Under the pieces are notes generated by a model, which saw only the letters and a list, made by a program, of their open reading frames with translations, was not told where the DNA came from and did no database searches. DNA of 64,000 nt from Halomarina halobia (GTDB lineage Archaea > Halobacteriota > Halobacteria > Halobacteriales > Haloarculaceae). The stretch is taken from NCBI RefSeq assembly GCF_029338575.1, contig NZ_CP119992.1, forward strand, positions 124,001 to 188,000, read 5' to 3'. Shown here in pieces: positions 16,485 to 25,350 of this stretch. The translations under genes and the position numbers were made by a program. Within the stretch, counting starts at the first letter, position 1. Each line of letters begins with the position of its first letter.

Positions 16485-17501
16485 ATGACAACCGACGTGG
16501 ATCTCGTCCTCCCGGTAGGCGACTACGACGACCTCGACCCGCTGGTCGAACAGGTACAGCGCGCCGAGGAACTCGGCTACGCCCGCGTCTCGCTCCCTGA
16601 GGTCACGGGCCGGGACGGCGTCTCGCTGCTCGCGCACCTCGCCGCGCACACCGACCGCATCGGCCTCTCGAACGACGTCTTCTCGCCGTATTCGCGCTCG
16701 CCCGCGCTGCTCGCGCAGACGGCGACTACCCTGCAGGAGCTCTCCGGCGGGCGCTACCGCCTCGGCCTCGGGACGAGCTCGCCGCCGGTCGTCGAGCGCT
16801 GGCACGGGCGGTCGTTCGACCGGCCCCTCCGGACGCTCCGGGAGGCCATCGAGGTGATCCGCGAGGTGGAGTCCGGCGAGCGCGTCGAGTACGACGGCGA
16901 GGTGTTCTCGGTCGGCGGCCTGGCGCTCACCTGCGAGCCGCGCCCGACGCCGATCGACGTGGCGGCGCTCGGCCCCAAGGCGGTCGAGCTGACCGGGCGG
17001 TTCGCCGACGGCTGGGTGCCCCAGCTGTTCACGCCGGACGGCCTGCGCGAGCGCCTGGGGGACCTCCGGCGCGGGGCCGAACTCGGCGGGCGCGACCCCG
17101 ACGACCTCCGGGTCGCCCTGACGCTCCGCTGCTGCGCGCTCGACGACGGCGACCGCGCACGCGAGGTCGCCCGCGGGCAGATCGCCTTCATGATCGCGAC
17201 GTACGGCCCCTACTACCGCGAGTCGGTCGCGCGACAGGGCCACGCCGACGTGACCGACGAGATCCGCGACCTGTGGCGCGAGGGTGACCGCGAGGCGGCC
17301 GTCCGGGCGCTGCCCGACGACCTCCTCGCCGACCTCGTCGCCGCCGGGACGCCCGAGGAGGTGCGCGCGACCGTCGAGCGCTTCGCGGCGGTCGACGGAC
17401 TCGACGCGGTCCGCGTCGGCTCGTTCGGTCGGCTCTCCCACGAGGAGCGCCTGGCCACGATGGACGCGCTCGCGCCGACGACTGTCGACTTTATCGAGTA
17501 G
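16485..17501 (+). CDS. LLM-class F420-dependent oxidoreductase
   Basis: 338 residues, luciferase-like (bacterial luciferase fold) TIM barrel using deazaflavin F420. Typical features are RAEELGYARVSLPEVTGRDG, the segment ALLAQTATTLQELSGGRYRLGLGTSSPPV, and ELTGRFADGWVPQLFTPDGL. Related haloarchaeal proteins form a TIGR family of LLM oxidoreductases. Substrate unknown. A CCTTTCAAG box lies about 30 nt before the ATG. The adjoining dgcA gene ends 87 bp upstream; they need not be co-transcribed. Confidence 0.88.
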   Translation: MTTDVDLVLPVGDYDDLDPLVEQVQRAEELGYARVSLPEVTGRDGVSLLAHLAAHTDRIGLSNDVFSPYSRSPALLAQTATTLQELSGGRYRLGLGTSSPPVVERWHGRSFDRPLRTLREAIEVIREVESGERVEYDGEVFSVGGLALTCEPRPTPIDVAALGPKAVELTGRFADGWVPQLFTPDGLRERLGDLRRGAELGGRDPDDLRVALTLRCCALDDGDRAREVARGQIAFMIATYGPYYRESVARQGHADVTDEIRDLWREGDREAAVRALPDDLLADLVAAGTPEEVRATVERFAAVDGLDAVRVGSFGRLSHEERLATMDALAPTTVDFIE

Positions 17502-17575
17502 TCCGATCCCTTGCAAATAGGTTGTCTAGGGGTACTATAGCGCGGGGGAGTGATAAAGTGACAATCCAAGGAATG

Positions 17576-17581
17576 CTTTTA
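17576..17581 (+). promoter_or_regulatory. TATA-like box for the HTH_63-like gene
   Basis: CTTTTA, 28-33 nt before the ATG at 17609, the standard spacing of a leaderless haloarchaeal promoter. It also lies inside the longer upstream reading frame, arguing against starts at 17522 or 17573. Confidence 0.5.
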
Positions 17582-17608
17582 GGGCACACTCCCGTGGGAC
17601 CGACTACC

Positions 17609-18103
17609 ATGTCCGATGCCGACTCCCACCGAACCGTCGAACTGTTCGTGCGGTCGCTGACCTCGAGCGAGCGGCAGGCCGGCCTCTCGGCGGCGATCGA
17701 CCGCCTGTCGCGCCTCGAATCGGAGGGGCACATCGACGGGTTCGCCGTCCGCGTGTGGGGCGACGGCGTCTGCCTCTCCGGTCCCGCCGCCGAGACCGAG
17801 ACGGCGGCCGAGATCCGCGAGCGGGTCGAGGAGTTCGCGGAGTGGGCGGAGGCGTCGGGCGTCGAGCTCCCCGGGTTCGAGCGCCGCGAGACGCGGTCGA
17901 TGGTGACCGATCGGTGCCACGAGAACCTCACGCTTCCCGTCATGGCGCTCGCGGATCGGACGGACGACGACCTGACGTTCGTCGCGCCCTGCGTCGACGG
18001 GGGGACGGTCCGCACGGTCGGCGATCGACTGGCGACGCTGGCGGGCGAGGACGCGAAGCGGGCGCGGGGCAGGTCGGGAGCGTCGATCCAGGCGGACGAC
18101 TAA
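17609..18103 (+). CDS. Haloarchaeal HTH_63-like protein (putative regulator)
   Basis: 164 residues. The N-terminal part VELFVRSLTSSERQAGLSAAIDRLSRLESEGHIDGFAVRVWG resembles the haloarchaeal 'HTH domain' family, in which a helix pair precedes a small beta sheet. A Glu-rich helix (AAEIRERVEEFAEWAEAS) follows, and the C-terminal half (LTLPVMALADRTDDDLTFVAPCVDGGTVRTV) may bind a ligand. Earlier in-frame ATGs exist (17522, 17573), but CTTTTA at 17576-17581 lies 28-33 nt before the ATG at 17609, so that start is favoured. Function not established. Confidence 0.68.
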   Translation: MSDADSHRTVELFVRSLTSSERQAGLSAAIDRLSRLESEGHIDGFAVRVWGDGVCLSGPAAETETAAEIRERVEEFAEWAEASGVELPGFERRETRSMVTDRCHENLTLPVMALADRTDDDLTFVAPCVDGGTVRTVGDRLATLAGEDAKRARGRSGASIQADD

Positions 18104-18214
18104 CGCACAACTAACGCACGACTCACGGACGGTTGACCGGACGCTTCGTATCCCCGTGGCGGCGGCGTAGCACGGTCTCAATACACTTATCCCGCGTCAT
18201 CGGCTTCCTCGGAT

Positions 18215-20149
18215 ATGGGCGAAATCACGGTTACGTTGCCGGACGGTTCCGACCTCTCGGTGGACGAGGGGTCGACCGTCGAGGACGTGGCGTACGCCAT
18301 CGGTCCCGGTCTCGGGCGGGACACGGTCGCGGGCGTGGTCGACGGCGACCTCGTCGACCGGGCGACGCCGGTGTACGACGGCGCGCGGATCGAGATCGTC
18401 ACCGACGGCTCCGACGAGTACGTGGACGTCCTCCGTCACTCGGCCGCGCACGTCTTCGCGCAGGCGCTCCAGCGCCTCCACCCCGAGGCGAAGCTCACCA
18501 TCGGACCGTGGACGGACGAGGGCTTCTACTACGACGTCGCGAACGTCGACCTCGACCAGGACGACCTCCGCGAGATCGAAGCCGAGATGGCCGCGATCGT
18601 CGAGGCCGACTACCCCATCGAGCGGGTCGAGCGCTCCCGCGAGGAGGCCCTCGAGATCTACGAGGACAACCCCTTCAAGCGCGACATCCTGGAGCACGAG
18701 GCCGCGGGCGAGGACCCCGTCACCTTCTACGTACAGGACGGCTGGCAGGACCTCTGCCGTGGTCCCCACGTCGAGCGCACGGGCGACGTCGGCGCGTTCA
18801 CGCTGCTCGACATCTCCGCGGCCTACTGGCGCGGCGACGAGGACGAGGAGACGCTCACCCGCGTCTACGGGACCGCGTTCGAGGACGAGTCCGACCTGGA
18901 GGCGTTCCTCGAGCGGCGCGAGCAGGCGAAGGAGCGCGACCACCGAAGGCTCGGCCGCGAACTCGACCTCTTCTCCATCCCCGATCACTCCCCCGGGTGC
19001 GCCCACTACCACCCCAACGGGATGCGGATCCGCCGCGAACTCGAGGAGTACATCCGCGGGCAGAACGACCGCCTGGGCTACGAGGAGGTCTGGACGCCCG
19101 AACTCAACAAGGCGGACCTCTGGAAGCCGACGGGCCACTACGACAACTTCACCGCCCAGGGGGAGATGTTCAACTGGGAGCAGGACGACACCGAGTACGG
19201 CCTGAAGCCGATGAACTGCGCGAACCACGCGTACATCTACGGCCGCGAGAAGCGCTCCTACCGCGACCTGCCGATCCGGTTCTCGGAGTTCGGCACCGTC
19301 TACCGTAACGAGCAGTCCGGCGAGCTCTCCGGCCTGCTCCGCGTCCGCGGGCTGACCCAGGACGACGGCCACGCGTTCATCCGCAAGGACCAGATCCGCG
19401 AGGAGATCACCCGGACGCTGCGCGTCATCGAGGACATCTACGGCCACTTCGACCTCGACGTGCGCTACAAGCTGGAGACGAAGGGCGACAACGCCGTCGG
19501 CAGCGACGAGATCTGGGGGGAGGCGACCGAGGCCCTGAAGGACGCGCTCGAATCCGAGGGCCTCGAACACGAGATCGAGGAGGGCGAAGCCGCCTTCTAC
19601 GGCCCGAAGATCGCCCTCGACGCCATCGACGCCATCGGACGGGAGTGGACCATCGGCACGGTGCAGCTCGACTTCAACATCCCCGAGCGCCTCGACCTCG
19701 CCTACGTCGGCGAGGACAACGAGGAGCACCGCCCGGTGATGGTCCACCGCGCGCTGCTCGGCAGCTTCGAGCGGTTCATGGGCGTCATGATCGAGCACTT
19801 CAACGGGAAGTTCCCGCTGTGGCTCGCGCCCGAGCAGGTCCGGGTCCTCCCCATCACGGACGACAACCTCCCCTACGCCGAGGAGGTCGCGGGCGAACTC
19901 GAGCGTGCGGGTTTCCGCGTCGGCGTCGAGGACCGCTCGTGGACCATCGGGCGGAAGATCCAGGACGCCCACGAGCGGCGGGTGCCGTACATGCTCGTCC
20001 TCGGCGGCGACGAGGAGGAGTCGAACACCGTCTCCGTCCGCGACCGCGAGGAGCGCGAACGCCAGGACGTCCCCCTCGACGCGTTCCTCGCGCACCTCGA
20101 GACCGAGCGCGACGAGAAGCGCGTCGAACCGGACTTCCTCGACGAGTAG
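18215..20149 (+). CDS. thrS: Threonyl-tRNA synthetase
   Basis: 644 residues, full length for the bacterial-type enzyme that charges tRNA(Thr). Domains in order: TGS (about 1-62), editing domain with [11 protein letters not shown] (HxxxH, near residues 73-77) and the second zinc site Cys/His ([11 protein letters not shown]), class II catalytic core with motif 2 region ([21 protein letters not shown]) and motif 3 ([13 protein letters not shown]), and the anticodon-binding domain from [18 protein letters not shown] at 18186-18190 stands 25-29 nt before the ATG. Four bases separate its stop from a convergent gene. Confidence 0.97.
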   Translation: MGEITVTLPDGSDLSVDEGSTVEDVAYAIGPGLGRDTVAGVVDGDLVDRATPVYDGARIEIVTDGSDEYVDVLRHSAAHVFAQALQRLHPEAKLTIGPWTDEGFYYDVANVDLDQDDLREIEAEMAAIVEADYPIERVERSREEALEIYEDNPFKRDILEHEAAGEDPVTFYVQDGWQDLCRGPHVERTGDVGAFTLLDISAAYWRGDEDEETLTRVYGTAFEDESDLEAFLERREQAKERDHRRLGRELDLFSIPDHSPGCAHYHPNGMRIRRELEEYIRGQNDRLGYEEVWTPELNKADLWKPTGHYDNFTAQGEMFNWEQDDTEYGLKPMNCANHAYIYGREKRSYRDLPIRFSEFGTVYRNEQSGELSGLLRVRGLTQDDGHAFIRKDQIREEITRTLRVIEDIYGHFDLDVRYKLETKGDNAVGSDEIWGEATEALKDALESEGLEHEIEEGEAAFYGPKIALDAIDAIGREWTIGTVQLDFNIPERLDLAYVGEDNEEHRPVMVHRALLGSFERFMGVMIEHFNGKFPLWLAPEQVRVLPITDDNLPYAEEVAGELERAGFRVGVEDRSWTIGRKIQDAHERRVPYMLVLGGDEEESNTVSVRDREERERQDVPLDAFLAHLETERDEKRVEPDFLDE

Positions 20150-20153
20150 TTCC

Positions 20154-21197
20154 CTACTCGTCCCAGTCGATGTCGCTCGACTGGTCGGTCTCGCGGAGGA
20201 TGAACGGACCGATGGCGAGCGTCCGCTTCGCCACGGTGCCGATGCGGAGGATGTAGGACAACAGCACCGCGAACGGCGTCAACGTCAGCGCGGCGGCGGC
20301 GTTGACCACCCACGCGAGGTCGTCGATCCCCAGCGTGACGCCCGTGAACGTGCCCGTGTCGACGTAGAGCAGCATGCCGAACGTGACGACGAGCGCCGGC
20401 ACCGAGGCGTAGAGGATGACCCGCGAAAGGTCGACGAGCTCCCACTGGAAGTAGAGCGTCTTCACGTGCTCGCGGGCGGGGCCGAAGAACTCGAGCACCT
20501 CGATGAGCGTCTCGAACGCCTCGTCGGCCTCGTCGTCGAGGCTGTCCTCGTGGGTCCGCCGGAGGCGCTGGGCCTCGTAGATCTTCCAGGAGTAGTTGAA
20601 GTCGAGCGCGGCGAACAGCACGTCGAACGTGCCGAACTGCGCGCCCTCCAGCTTGTTGCCCACCACCGTCGCCTGATCGGTCAGGCCGTCGACGTACTCG
20701 TCGGTGTACTCGCGGAGTTCGTCGTCGGTACAGTCCGCGACCGCCTCCTCCAGTCGGTTCGCGTACGTCTGGATGCCGTCGACGATCGCCCCGAGGAACG
20801 ACGCGGGCTCGGGCGGGCTGATCTCGGTGTCGAGGAACGCCCCCACGTCCTCGCGGAAGTCGATCGCGCCCTGCATCCGCTCGCGCTGGTCGCCGAGCGG
20901 CCCGAGCTCCTGGGAGATGACGAGCTGATTGATCGTGACGACCAGCGTCACGCCGGTGACGATGGCCCCGACCATCGGCGAGAAGAGCCACCACGTGGCG
21001 TTGTGGTCCCGGACGGTGATCCGCAACGGGGTGAGCCCCAGCGCGCTGAACACCGTCAGCGCGAGGAAGACCCCGGCGACGACGACCCCGGCGACGGCCC
21101 ACCGGGGCGCGTCCATCAACAGCCAGATCTTCCAGCGGCTCTCCTGGACCCGCCCGCGCATCGTATCGCTCGGCTGTGAGGTGTCGTCGTCGCTCAC
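20154..21197 (-). CDS. Haloarchaeal integral membrane protein of unknown function
   Basis: 347 residues with two N-terminal membrane segments (about 28-50 and 70-92), a long soluble helical middle (about 95-255, rich in Asp and Glu), and two C-terminal segments (about 262-283, 292-315). The topology is reminiscent of bestrophin-like chloride channels, but I see no clear family signature, so this is not assigned. The start may be the GTG at 21197 or the ATG at 21161. No operon partner; a Tat lipoprotein gene lies 49 bp upstream on the same strand. Confidence 0.7.
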   Translation of the reverse strand: MSDDDTSQPSDTMRGRVQESRWKIWLLMDAPRWAVAGVVVAGVFLALTVFSALGLTPLRITVRDHNATWWLFSPMVGAIVTGVTLVVTINQLVISQELGPLGDQRERMQGAIDFREDVGAFLDTEISPPEPASFLGAIVDGIQTYANRLEEAVADCTDDELREYTDEYVDGLTDQATVVGNKLEGAQFGTFDVLFAALDFNYSWKIYEAQRLRRTHEDSLDDEADEAFETLIEVLEFFGPAREHVKTLYFQWELVDLSRVILYASVPALVVTFGMLLYVDTGTFTGVTLGIDDLAWVVNAAAALTLTPFAVLLSYILRIGTVAKRTLAIGPFILRETDQSSDIDWDE

Positions 21198-21246
21198 CGG
21201 GCGCTCCCCCCGCGGACCGACCGCACCGCGGCGACTCGGCTCCCCG

Positions 21247-21672
21247 TCATGGGACGGGGGTCCCCCGGACGAGGAGGCGGACCGAGTCGACGAGCGCGTC
21301 GGTCGCGTCGATGGCGTTGACCGTGACCGGCTTCCCGACGGGGACGCTCATCGTCGCGCTCGTCTCGCCGCCCGAGAGCGTCCCCGTCCAGAACGCCGTC
21401 CCGCCCTTCGGGACCACCGTCAGCGTCCGCACCTTTCCGCGCGTCGTCGCGGCGTCCGTCAGCGAGGCGCTCACCCACGCCCGGTTTCCCCCCCACGACA
21501 GCGAACTCTTCGAGGAGAACGACGAGAAGACGTTCGACTCCGAGACTCCCTCCGCCCGCACGGACAGGCCGGTCGTGACGCACCCCGCGCTCGCGACGGC
21601 CACGGTCCCCGCGAGCGTCCGAAGCAACCGGCGACGCGAGCGTCGCGATCCCAACTGATCGGCGTCGGTCAT
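21247..21672 (-). CDS. Small Tat-exported lipoprotein, unknown function
   Basis: 141 residues. The N-terminus has the twin-arginine run RRSRRRLLRTLAGTVAVA and a lipobox ending SAGC at about residue 31, so the mature protein should be lipid-anchored on the outer face of the membrane. The mature part is Ser/Thr-rich and predicted all-beta (VRTLTVVPKGGTAFWTGTL). No catalytic motif. It lies between the membrane protein gene and pspA, all on the minus strand. Confidence 0.7.
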   Translation of the reverse strand: MTDADQLGSRRSRRRLLRTLAGTVAVASAGCVTTGLSVRAEGVSESNVFSSFSSKSSLSWGGNRAWVSASLTDAATTRGKVRTLTVVPKGGTAFWTGTLSGGETSATMSVPVGKPVTVNAIDATDALVDSVRLLVRGTPVP

Positions 21673-21739
21673 GCGACGGCCTACTCGCGCCCCGGATAAA
21701 ACGTGCCCGCCGGCGCGACCGATCCGCGGTCGCGCCGGC

Positions 21740-22582
21740 TCAGCTCGACGACTCGTCGTTCCGGTCGGTCTCGCGCTCCGTCTCCGTCTCCGCCTCCGGC
21801 TCGGCGTTCACTTCGGCTTCGAGGTCCTCGACGGTCGTCTCGACGTCGGTCCCGGCCGCCTCGCCCCCGTCGCTGCCCGCCGAGGGACGTCCCATCTCGG
21901 CCCGGAGGGTGTCCAGTTCGGCCTCGACCTCGCTGTCACTGCTGAGTTGTTCCAGTTCGCGGTCGATCTGGTCCCTGTCGGAGAGCACGTCGTCGAGCGC
22001 GCCGGTGTCCTGGAGTTCGTCCATCGCCGCCGCGCGCGCCTCCATGTCCTCGGTGCGCTCCTCGGCGCGCTCGATGGCGCGTCCGAGGTCGGCCATGTCG
22101 TCGCCCGCGCCCGTCATCGCCTCGGAGACGCGCGCGCTCGCCTCGGCGGCCTCGTAGCGCGCCTTCATCGACTCCTTCTTCGTCCGGAACTCCTCGATGC
22201 GCGATTCGAGCTGGTCCTTCTTCTCGACCAGCGAGTCCTGCGTCCCCTGCAGGCTGGCGATCTGTCCCTCGAGCTCCTCGATCTGGTTCATCTTCTGTTT
22301 CTTCTTCTCGAGGGCCTTCCGCGCGAGGTCGTCGCGGTCCTGCCGCACCGCCTCGCGCGCCTGCTCGTTGTGCTTGTCGATGTTCTCCTCGAGCCGACGC
22401 TTCTGGATCTCGAGGCGCTTCTTCTGGGTAGTCAGATCGGCGATGCCCCGCTTTACGTCCTGCAGCTCGTCCCGGAGCTGCTCGTAGGAGTAGTCGAGGG
22501 TCTCCGTGGGGTCCTCCGCTCGGTTGAGGAGGGCGTTTATCTTCGAGCGGATGACGTACGAGGTCCGTGAGAGGATGCCCAT
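21740..22582 (-). CDS. pspA: PspA/IM30 (ESCRT-III-like) membrane-stress protein
   Basis: 280 residues, almost entirely helical. It opens with the amphipathic membrane-binding segment GILSRTSYVIRSKINALLNRAEDPTETLDYSYEQLRDELQ, followed by long coiled coils to about residue 225 and an acidic Glu/Thr/Asp-rich tail of about 50 residues. This is the PspA/Vipp1 family, which assembles on damaged membranes to limit ion leakage. The acidic tail is typical of halophilic versions. A TTTTAATA box (22613-22606 on the minus strand) lies 24-31 nt before the ATG and is shared with the divergent hydrolase gene. Confidence 0.92.
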   Translation of the reverse strand: MGILSRTSYVIRSKINALLNRAEDPTETLDYSYEQLRDELQDVKRGIADLTTQKKRLEIQKRRLEENIDKHNEQAREAVRQDRDDLARKALEKKKQKMNQIEELEGQIASLQGTQDSLVEKKDQLESRIEEFRTKKESMKARYEAAEASARVSEAMTGAGDDMADLGRAIERAEERTEDMEARAAAMDELQDTGALDDVLSDRDQIDRELEQLSSDSEVEAELDTLRAEMGRPSAGSDGGEAAGTDVETTVEDLEAEVNAEPEAETETERETDRNDESSS

Positions 22583-22605
22583 GGGCAGGTTTTGTCACCC
22601 CTGCG

Positions 22606-22613
22606 TATTAAAA
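22606..22613. promoter_or_regulatory. Shared bidirectional TATA box
   Basis: TATTAAAA on the plus strand reads TTTTAATA on the minus strand. It is 22-29 nt before the plus ATG at 22635 and 24-31 nt before the minus ATG of pspA at 22582, so one AT-rich box appears to serve both leaderless genes in a 52-bp gap. Confidence 0.55.
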
Positions 22614-22634
22614 TGCGTACCGCGAACTCGACCC

Positions 22635-23219
22635 ATGAGCGAACCGATCGTACTGGGCGGGGTCCGCGACGCGCGCGGCACCCTCGACGCGCCCGACGCC
22701 GACGCCTGCGCGGTCGCCTGCCCGCCCCACCCCCAGCTGGGCGGCCACCGCGGCGACCGCCGACTGACCGCCGTCTCGGACGCCCTCGCACCGGACGTCG
22801 CCTGCCTGCGCTTCGACTACGGCGCGTGGGACGAGGGGCGCGGCGAGCGCGCGGACGCCGTCACCGCCGTCCGGTGGGCGCGCGAGCGCTACGACCGCGT
22901 CGGGCTGTTCGGCTACAGCTTCGGCGGGGCGGTGGCGCTGCTCGCGGCCGCGGAGTCGGACGTCGATGCCGCGAGCGCCCTCGCGCCCGCCTCGCGGCTC
23001 CCGGCGGGTCTCGACGCCGCGGCGGCGCTCGACGCGATCGACTGTCCCGTACAGATCGTCTACGGCGAGCGGGACACGACGGCGGAGTGGGAACCGGTCG
23101 TCGAGCGCGCCCGCGAACTGGGCTACGAGGTCGAGGCGATGCGCGCGGACCACCACTTCGTCGGGCAGGGCGAGAAGGTCGCCGGGCGGGTGGCGGCGTT
23201 CCTGCGGCGGACGCTCTGA
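22635..23219 (+). CDS. Alpha/beta-hydrolase family protein
   Basis: 194 residues, compact alpha/beta-hydrolase. The nucleophile elbow is GYSFGG (LFGYSFGGAVALLAA), the acid is likely the Asp of YGERDTTAEW and the base the His of MRADHHFVGQG. The size and CPPHPQLGGHRGD near residue 35 resemble the dienelactone hydrolase/OsmC-linked small hydrolases of archaea. ATG at 22635 is chosen because of the shared TATA box. Substrate unknown; divergent with pspA, so it may belong to the same membrane-stress response (inference). Confidence 0.82.
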   Translation: MSEPIVLGGVRDARGTLDAPDADACAVACPPHPQLGGHRGDRRLTAVSDALAPDVACLRFDYGAWDEGRGERADAVTAVRWARERYDRVGLFGYSFGGAVALLAAAESDVDAASALAPASRLPAGLDAAAALDAIDCPVQIVYGERDTTAEWEPVVERARELGYEVEAMRADHHFVGQGEKVAGRVAAFLRRTL

Positions 23220-23268
23220 GCGCCGGCGCGCGGCGGGAGTGTTTGGTGCCGTTCCGTGTTCGTGGTCG

Positions 23269-24474
23269 CTACGTGGTTCCCGGCGCAGCGTCGTCGAACT
23301 GCGGGGCAGGTCCATTCCGACCGAGCGCCAACACGCCCGCAGCGAGCAATAGGACGAGCGCAAGCGCGCCACAGAGACCGACGAACCCGATCGGTTGCAG
23401 ATACGTCGCGACGAGCGGCCCGAGGCTCGCCCCGATGAATAGGATGCACGTGTACAGCGCGACCGCCGCGCCACGTGCCGAAGCTGCCGTCTCCCCGACG
23501 AAGCTGATGAGTGAGGGTACCGCCGCTGCGATCCCCGTGACGAAGACGATGCTGCCACCGACGAGCACGGCCAGCGATCCCGCGACAGCTTCGATTCCGA
23601 GTCCACCAGCGGCGAGAACGAGGCCACCGATAACGACGCGAGCGCTCCCGTAGCGCACGACTAGCCGCCCTGCGAGTGGTGAAAGCACCATCCCGGGGAT
23701 ACCGGCGAGACGCACGAGCAGGAGTTGCTCTGGACCAATCCCGAAAGTCGTCTGGAGATACGGCGCGAGGCCACTATACATTCCGACGAAGGTGAACAAG
23801 AGGGTGAACGCTACGAGGTAGGCCGCGAGGAGGACGCGATTCCGCAACAACCGTCCCATCCGTGCGTACACCGTCAGGAGACTAGTCACGGACTGGTCCG
23901 CCGCGCTCCCGGTTCGCGGGAGTACGTAGAGGAGTACGACGAAGACCCCGTATATCGCGGCCAGCCCCCAGAATACCCACTCCCACCCGACTGCCAGCGT
24001 CACAGCGTCGGCGTAGACCTGTCCAGCGATCCCGGCGACGAGAAAGCCCGTCGTCGTCACGGCGATTCCTGTGGCGCGGATCGACGCCGGGAGGATCTCA
24101 CTGAGGTATGCGAGGGCGGCAGGGGCGAACGTCGCGGCAGTGATACCCTGTACGACGCGAAGTCCGACGAGGACTTCGAATGATGGACTGAAACCGACTG
24201 CGAGCGTCGAGAGCGCGAGCGCGAGCAGGCCGGGAACCATGATCGTCTTCCGGCCGTACCGATCGGAGAGCGGCCCGAAGACGAGAAAGCCGCCGGCGTA
24301 GGCGAGACCGAAGGCGGTTCCGAGCCACGACGCTTCGGCCTGTGAGAGATCGAAGAGCCGTCGCATGGTCGGAAACAGTGGGATCGAGACGTACTGTTCC
24401 GAGACGACGGCGAGTCCGGTCAGGGCGAGAATCGCAACCGTCGTCACCGCACTGAGTCGGTTACGCACGTTCAT
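23269..24474 (-). CDS. MFS transporter (drug/sugar efflux type)
   Basis: 401 residues, twelve membrane segments. The loop 2-3 signature GPLSDRYGRKTIMV is the MFS motif, and the symmetric repeat appears around RLVVRYGSARVVI. The arrangement resembles DHA1-type efflux permeases (YdhP/NepI-like). Third codon positions are less GC-saturated than in the flanking genes, giving this gene and its divergent regulator a different look, which may mean more recent acquisition. The HxlR-type regulator across a 308-bp gap is the probable controller. Substrate unknown. Confidence 0.88.
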   Translation of the reverse strand: MNVRNRLSAVTTVAILALTGLAVVSEQYVSIPLFPTMRRLFDLSQAEASWLGTAFGLAYAGGFLVFGPLSDRYGRKTIMVPGLLALALSTLAVGFSPSFEVLVGLRVVQGITAATFAPAALAYLSEILPASIRATGIAVTTTGFLVAGIAGQVYADAVTLAVGWEWVFWGLAAIYGVFVVLLYVLPRTGSAADQSVTSLLTVYARMGRLLRNRVLLAAYLVAFTLLFTFVGMYSGLAPYLQTTFGIGPEQLLLVRLAGIPGMVLSPLAGRLVVRYGSARVVIGGLVLAAGGLGIEAVAGSLAVLVGGSIVFVTGIAAAVPSLISFVGETAASARGAAVALYTCILFIGASLGPLVATYLQPIGFVGLCGALALVLLLAAGVLALGRNGPAPQFDDAAPGTT

Positions 24475-24782
24475 CGATGCCTCCCGTTACCCGGCGGTGT
24501 TCCGATGAGCCGTTTACGACCGACCGTATTAGCGGCCGTCCCTGGCCGTTCACGCAGTCGTTTTCGGGGTCGATGTGATCTGTCATCTGCGCGTTCGTCT
24601 ACGACGCTCGCCGGCAAAAGGAGTCAAGTTAGTGACATAGTACCCGGTACGAGCGGTCGCACTGGGTGTCACCTCTCGCACTCAGCCGCGACCGAGTAAC
24701 CCCGGCGCTCGGGAGCGGCTATGTCACACTCCCGTCCCCACCCACCGCTACGCTTTTCGGTGCGAGAATCGCACTAAGAGTC
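24475..24782. promoter_or_regulatory. Divergent intergenic region, MFS/HxlR-type regulator
   Basis: 308 bp without a gene. It contains the palindrome GTACC-C-GGTAC at 24640-24650 and GTCA-N6-TGAC at 24622-24635. Either could be an operator of the regulator encoded at 24783. No convincing ORF is seen; the open frames here use codons unlike real genes nearby. Confidence 0.4.
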
Positions 24783-25157
24783 ATGACGGACGCGACGCGC
24801 GATGCAGAGGCGACGGAAACCGGGACGTTCGTCGACTCGATGGACGACAAGTATCTCGGAGTTCGGGAGAAACGGGAGCTGTTCAACCTCCTCGGTAAAG
24901 CCCATACGATGGAACTCATCCACGTGTTCGTCCGTGAACCTGGCCCGTGGCGATTCAACGAACTACGCGAAGTAGTAGGGGTCTCACAGAACACGCTGTC
25001 GGCCCGACTCAGCGAACTCCTCGAAGCAGATCTCCTCACACGTCGGTCGTACGATGAAATTCCGCCGCGGGTCGAATACCGGGCGACGGAGAAGCTCACT
25101 GACCTCAGGCCGGTGTTCCGGCACCTCTCGGAGTGGGCAGAACAGTACGACCACTGA
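24783..25157 (+). CDS. HxlR-family winged-helix transcriptional regulator
   Basis: 124 residues. The core FNLLGKAHTMELIHVFVREPGPWRFNELREVVGVSQNTLSARLSELLEADLLTRRSYDEIPPRVEYRATEKLTDLRPV is the HxlR (DUF24) winged helix, including the wing YDEIPPRVEY. The N-terminal 30 residues are acidic and variable. The ATG at 24783 is favoured; earlier in-frame ATGs read into non-conserved sequence. Divergent to an MFS transporter, which such regulators often repress and derepress in response to a ligand. Codon use matches the transporter. Confidence 0.87.
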   Translation: MTDATRDAEATETGTFVDSMDDKYLGVREKRELFNLLGKAHTMELIHVFVREPGPWRFNELREVVGVSQNTLSARLSELLEADLLTRRSYDEIPPRVEYRATEKLTDLRPVFRHLSEWAEQYDH

Positions 25158-25350
25158 GGCGTCTGATACTGTCCCGGGTGGTTTTCAGGGCGTGAGTCAC
25201 CGCGTCGCGCGCGCGAAAACGTCAGCCTCTCTACTACCCGGATGAGAGCCGCTGATCTCGACGAGCGCGGTATCGAACGTCGGAGTGACACCGACTGTCG
25301 AACCTCACCGGTCCCGAAACCGTTTTCACCGCGACCTGCACACCCTCAGT

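Noticed and set aside
18197..20095. 632-codon ORF opposite thrS
   Set aside because: Covers exactly the thrS gene on the other strand; repetitive composition (VDVL, DLLV) and no fold.
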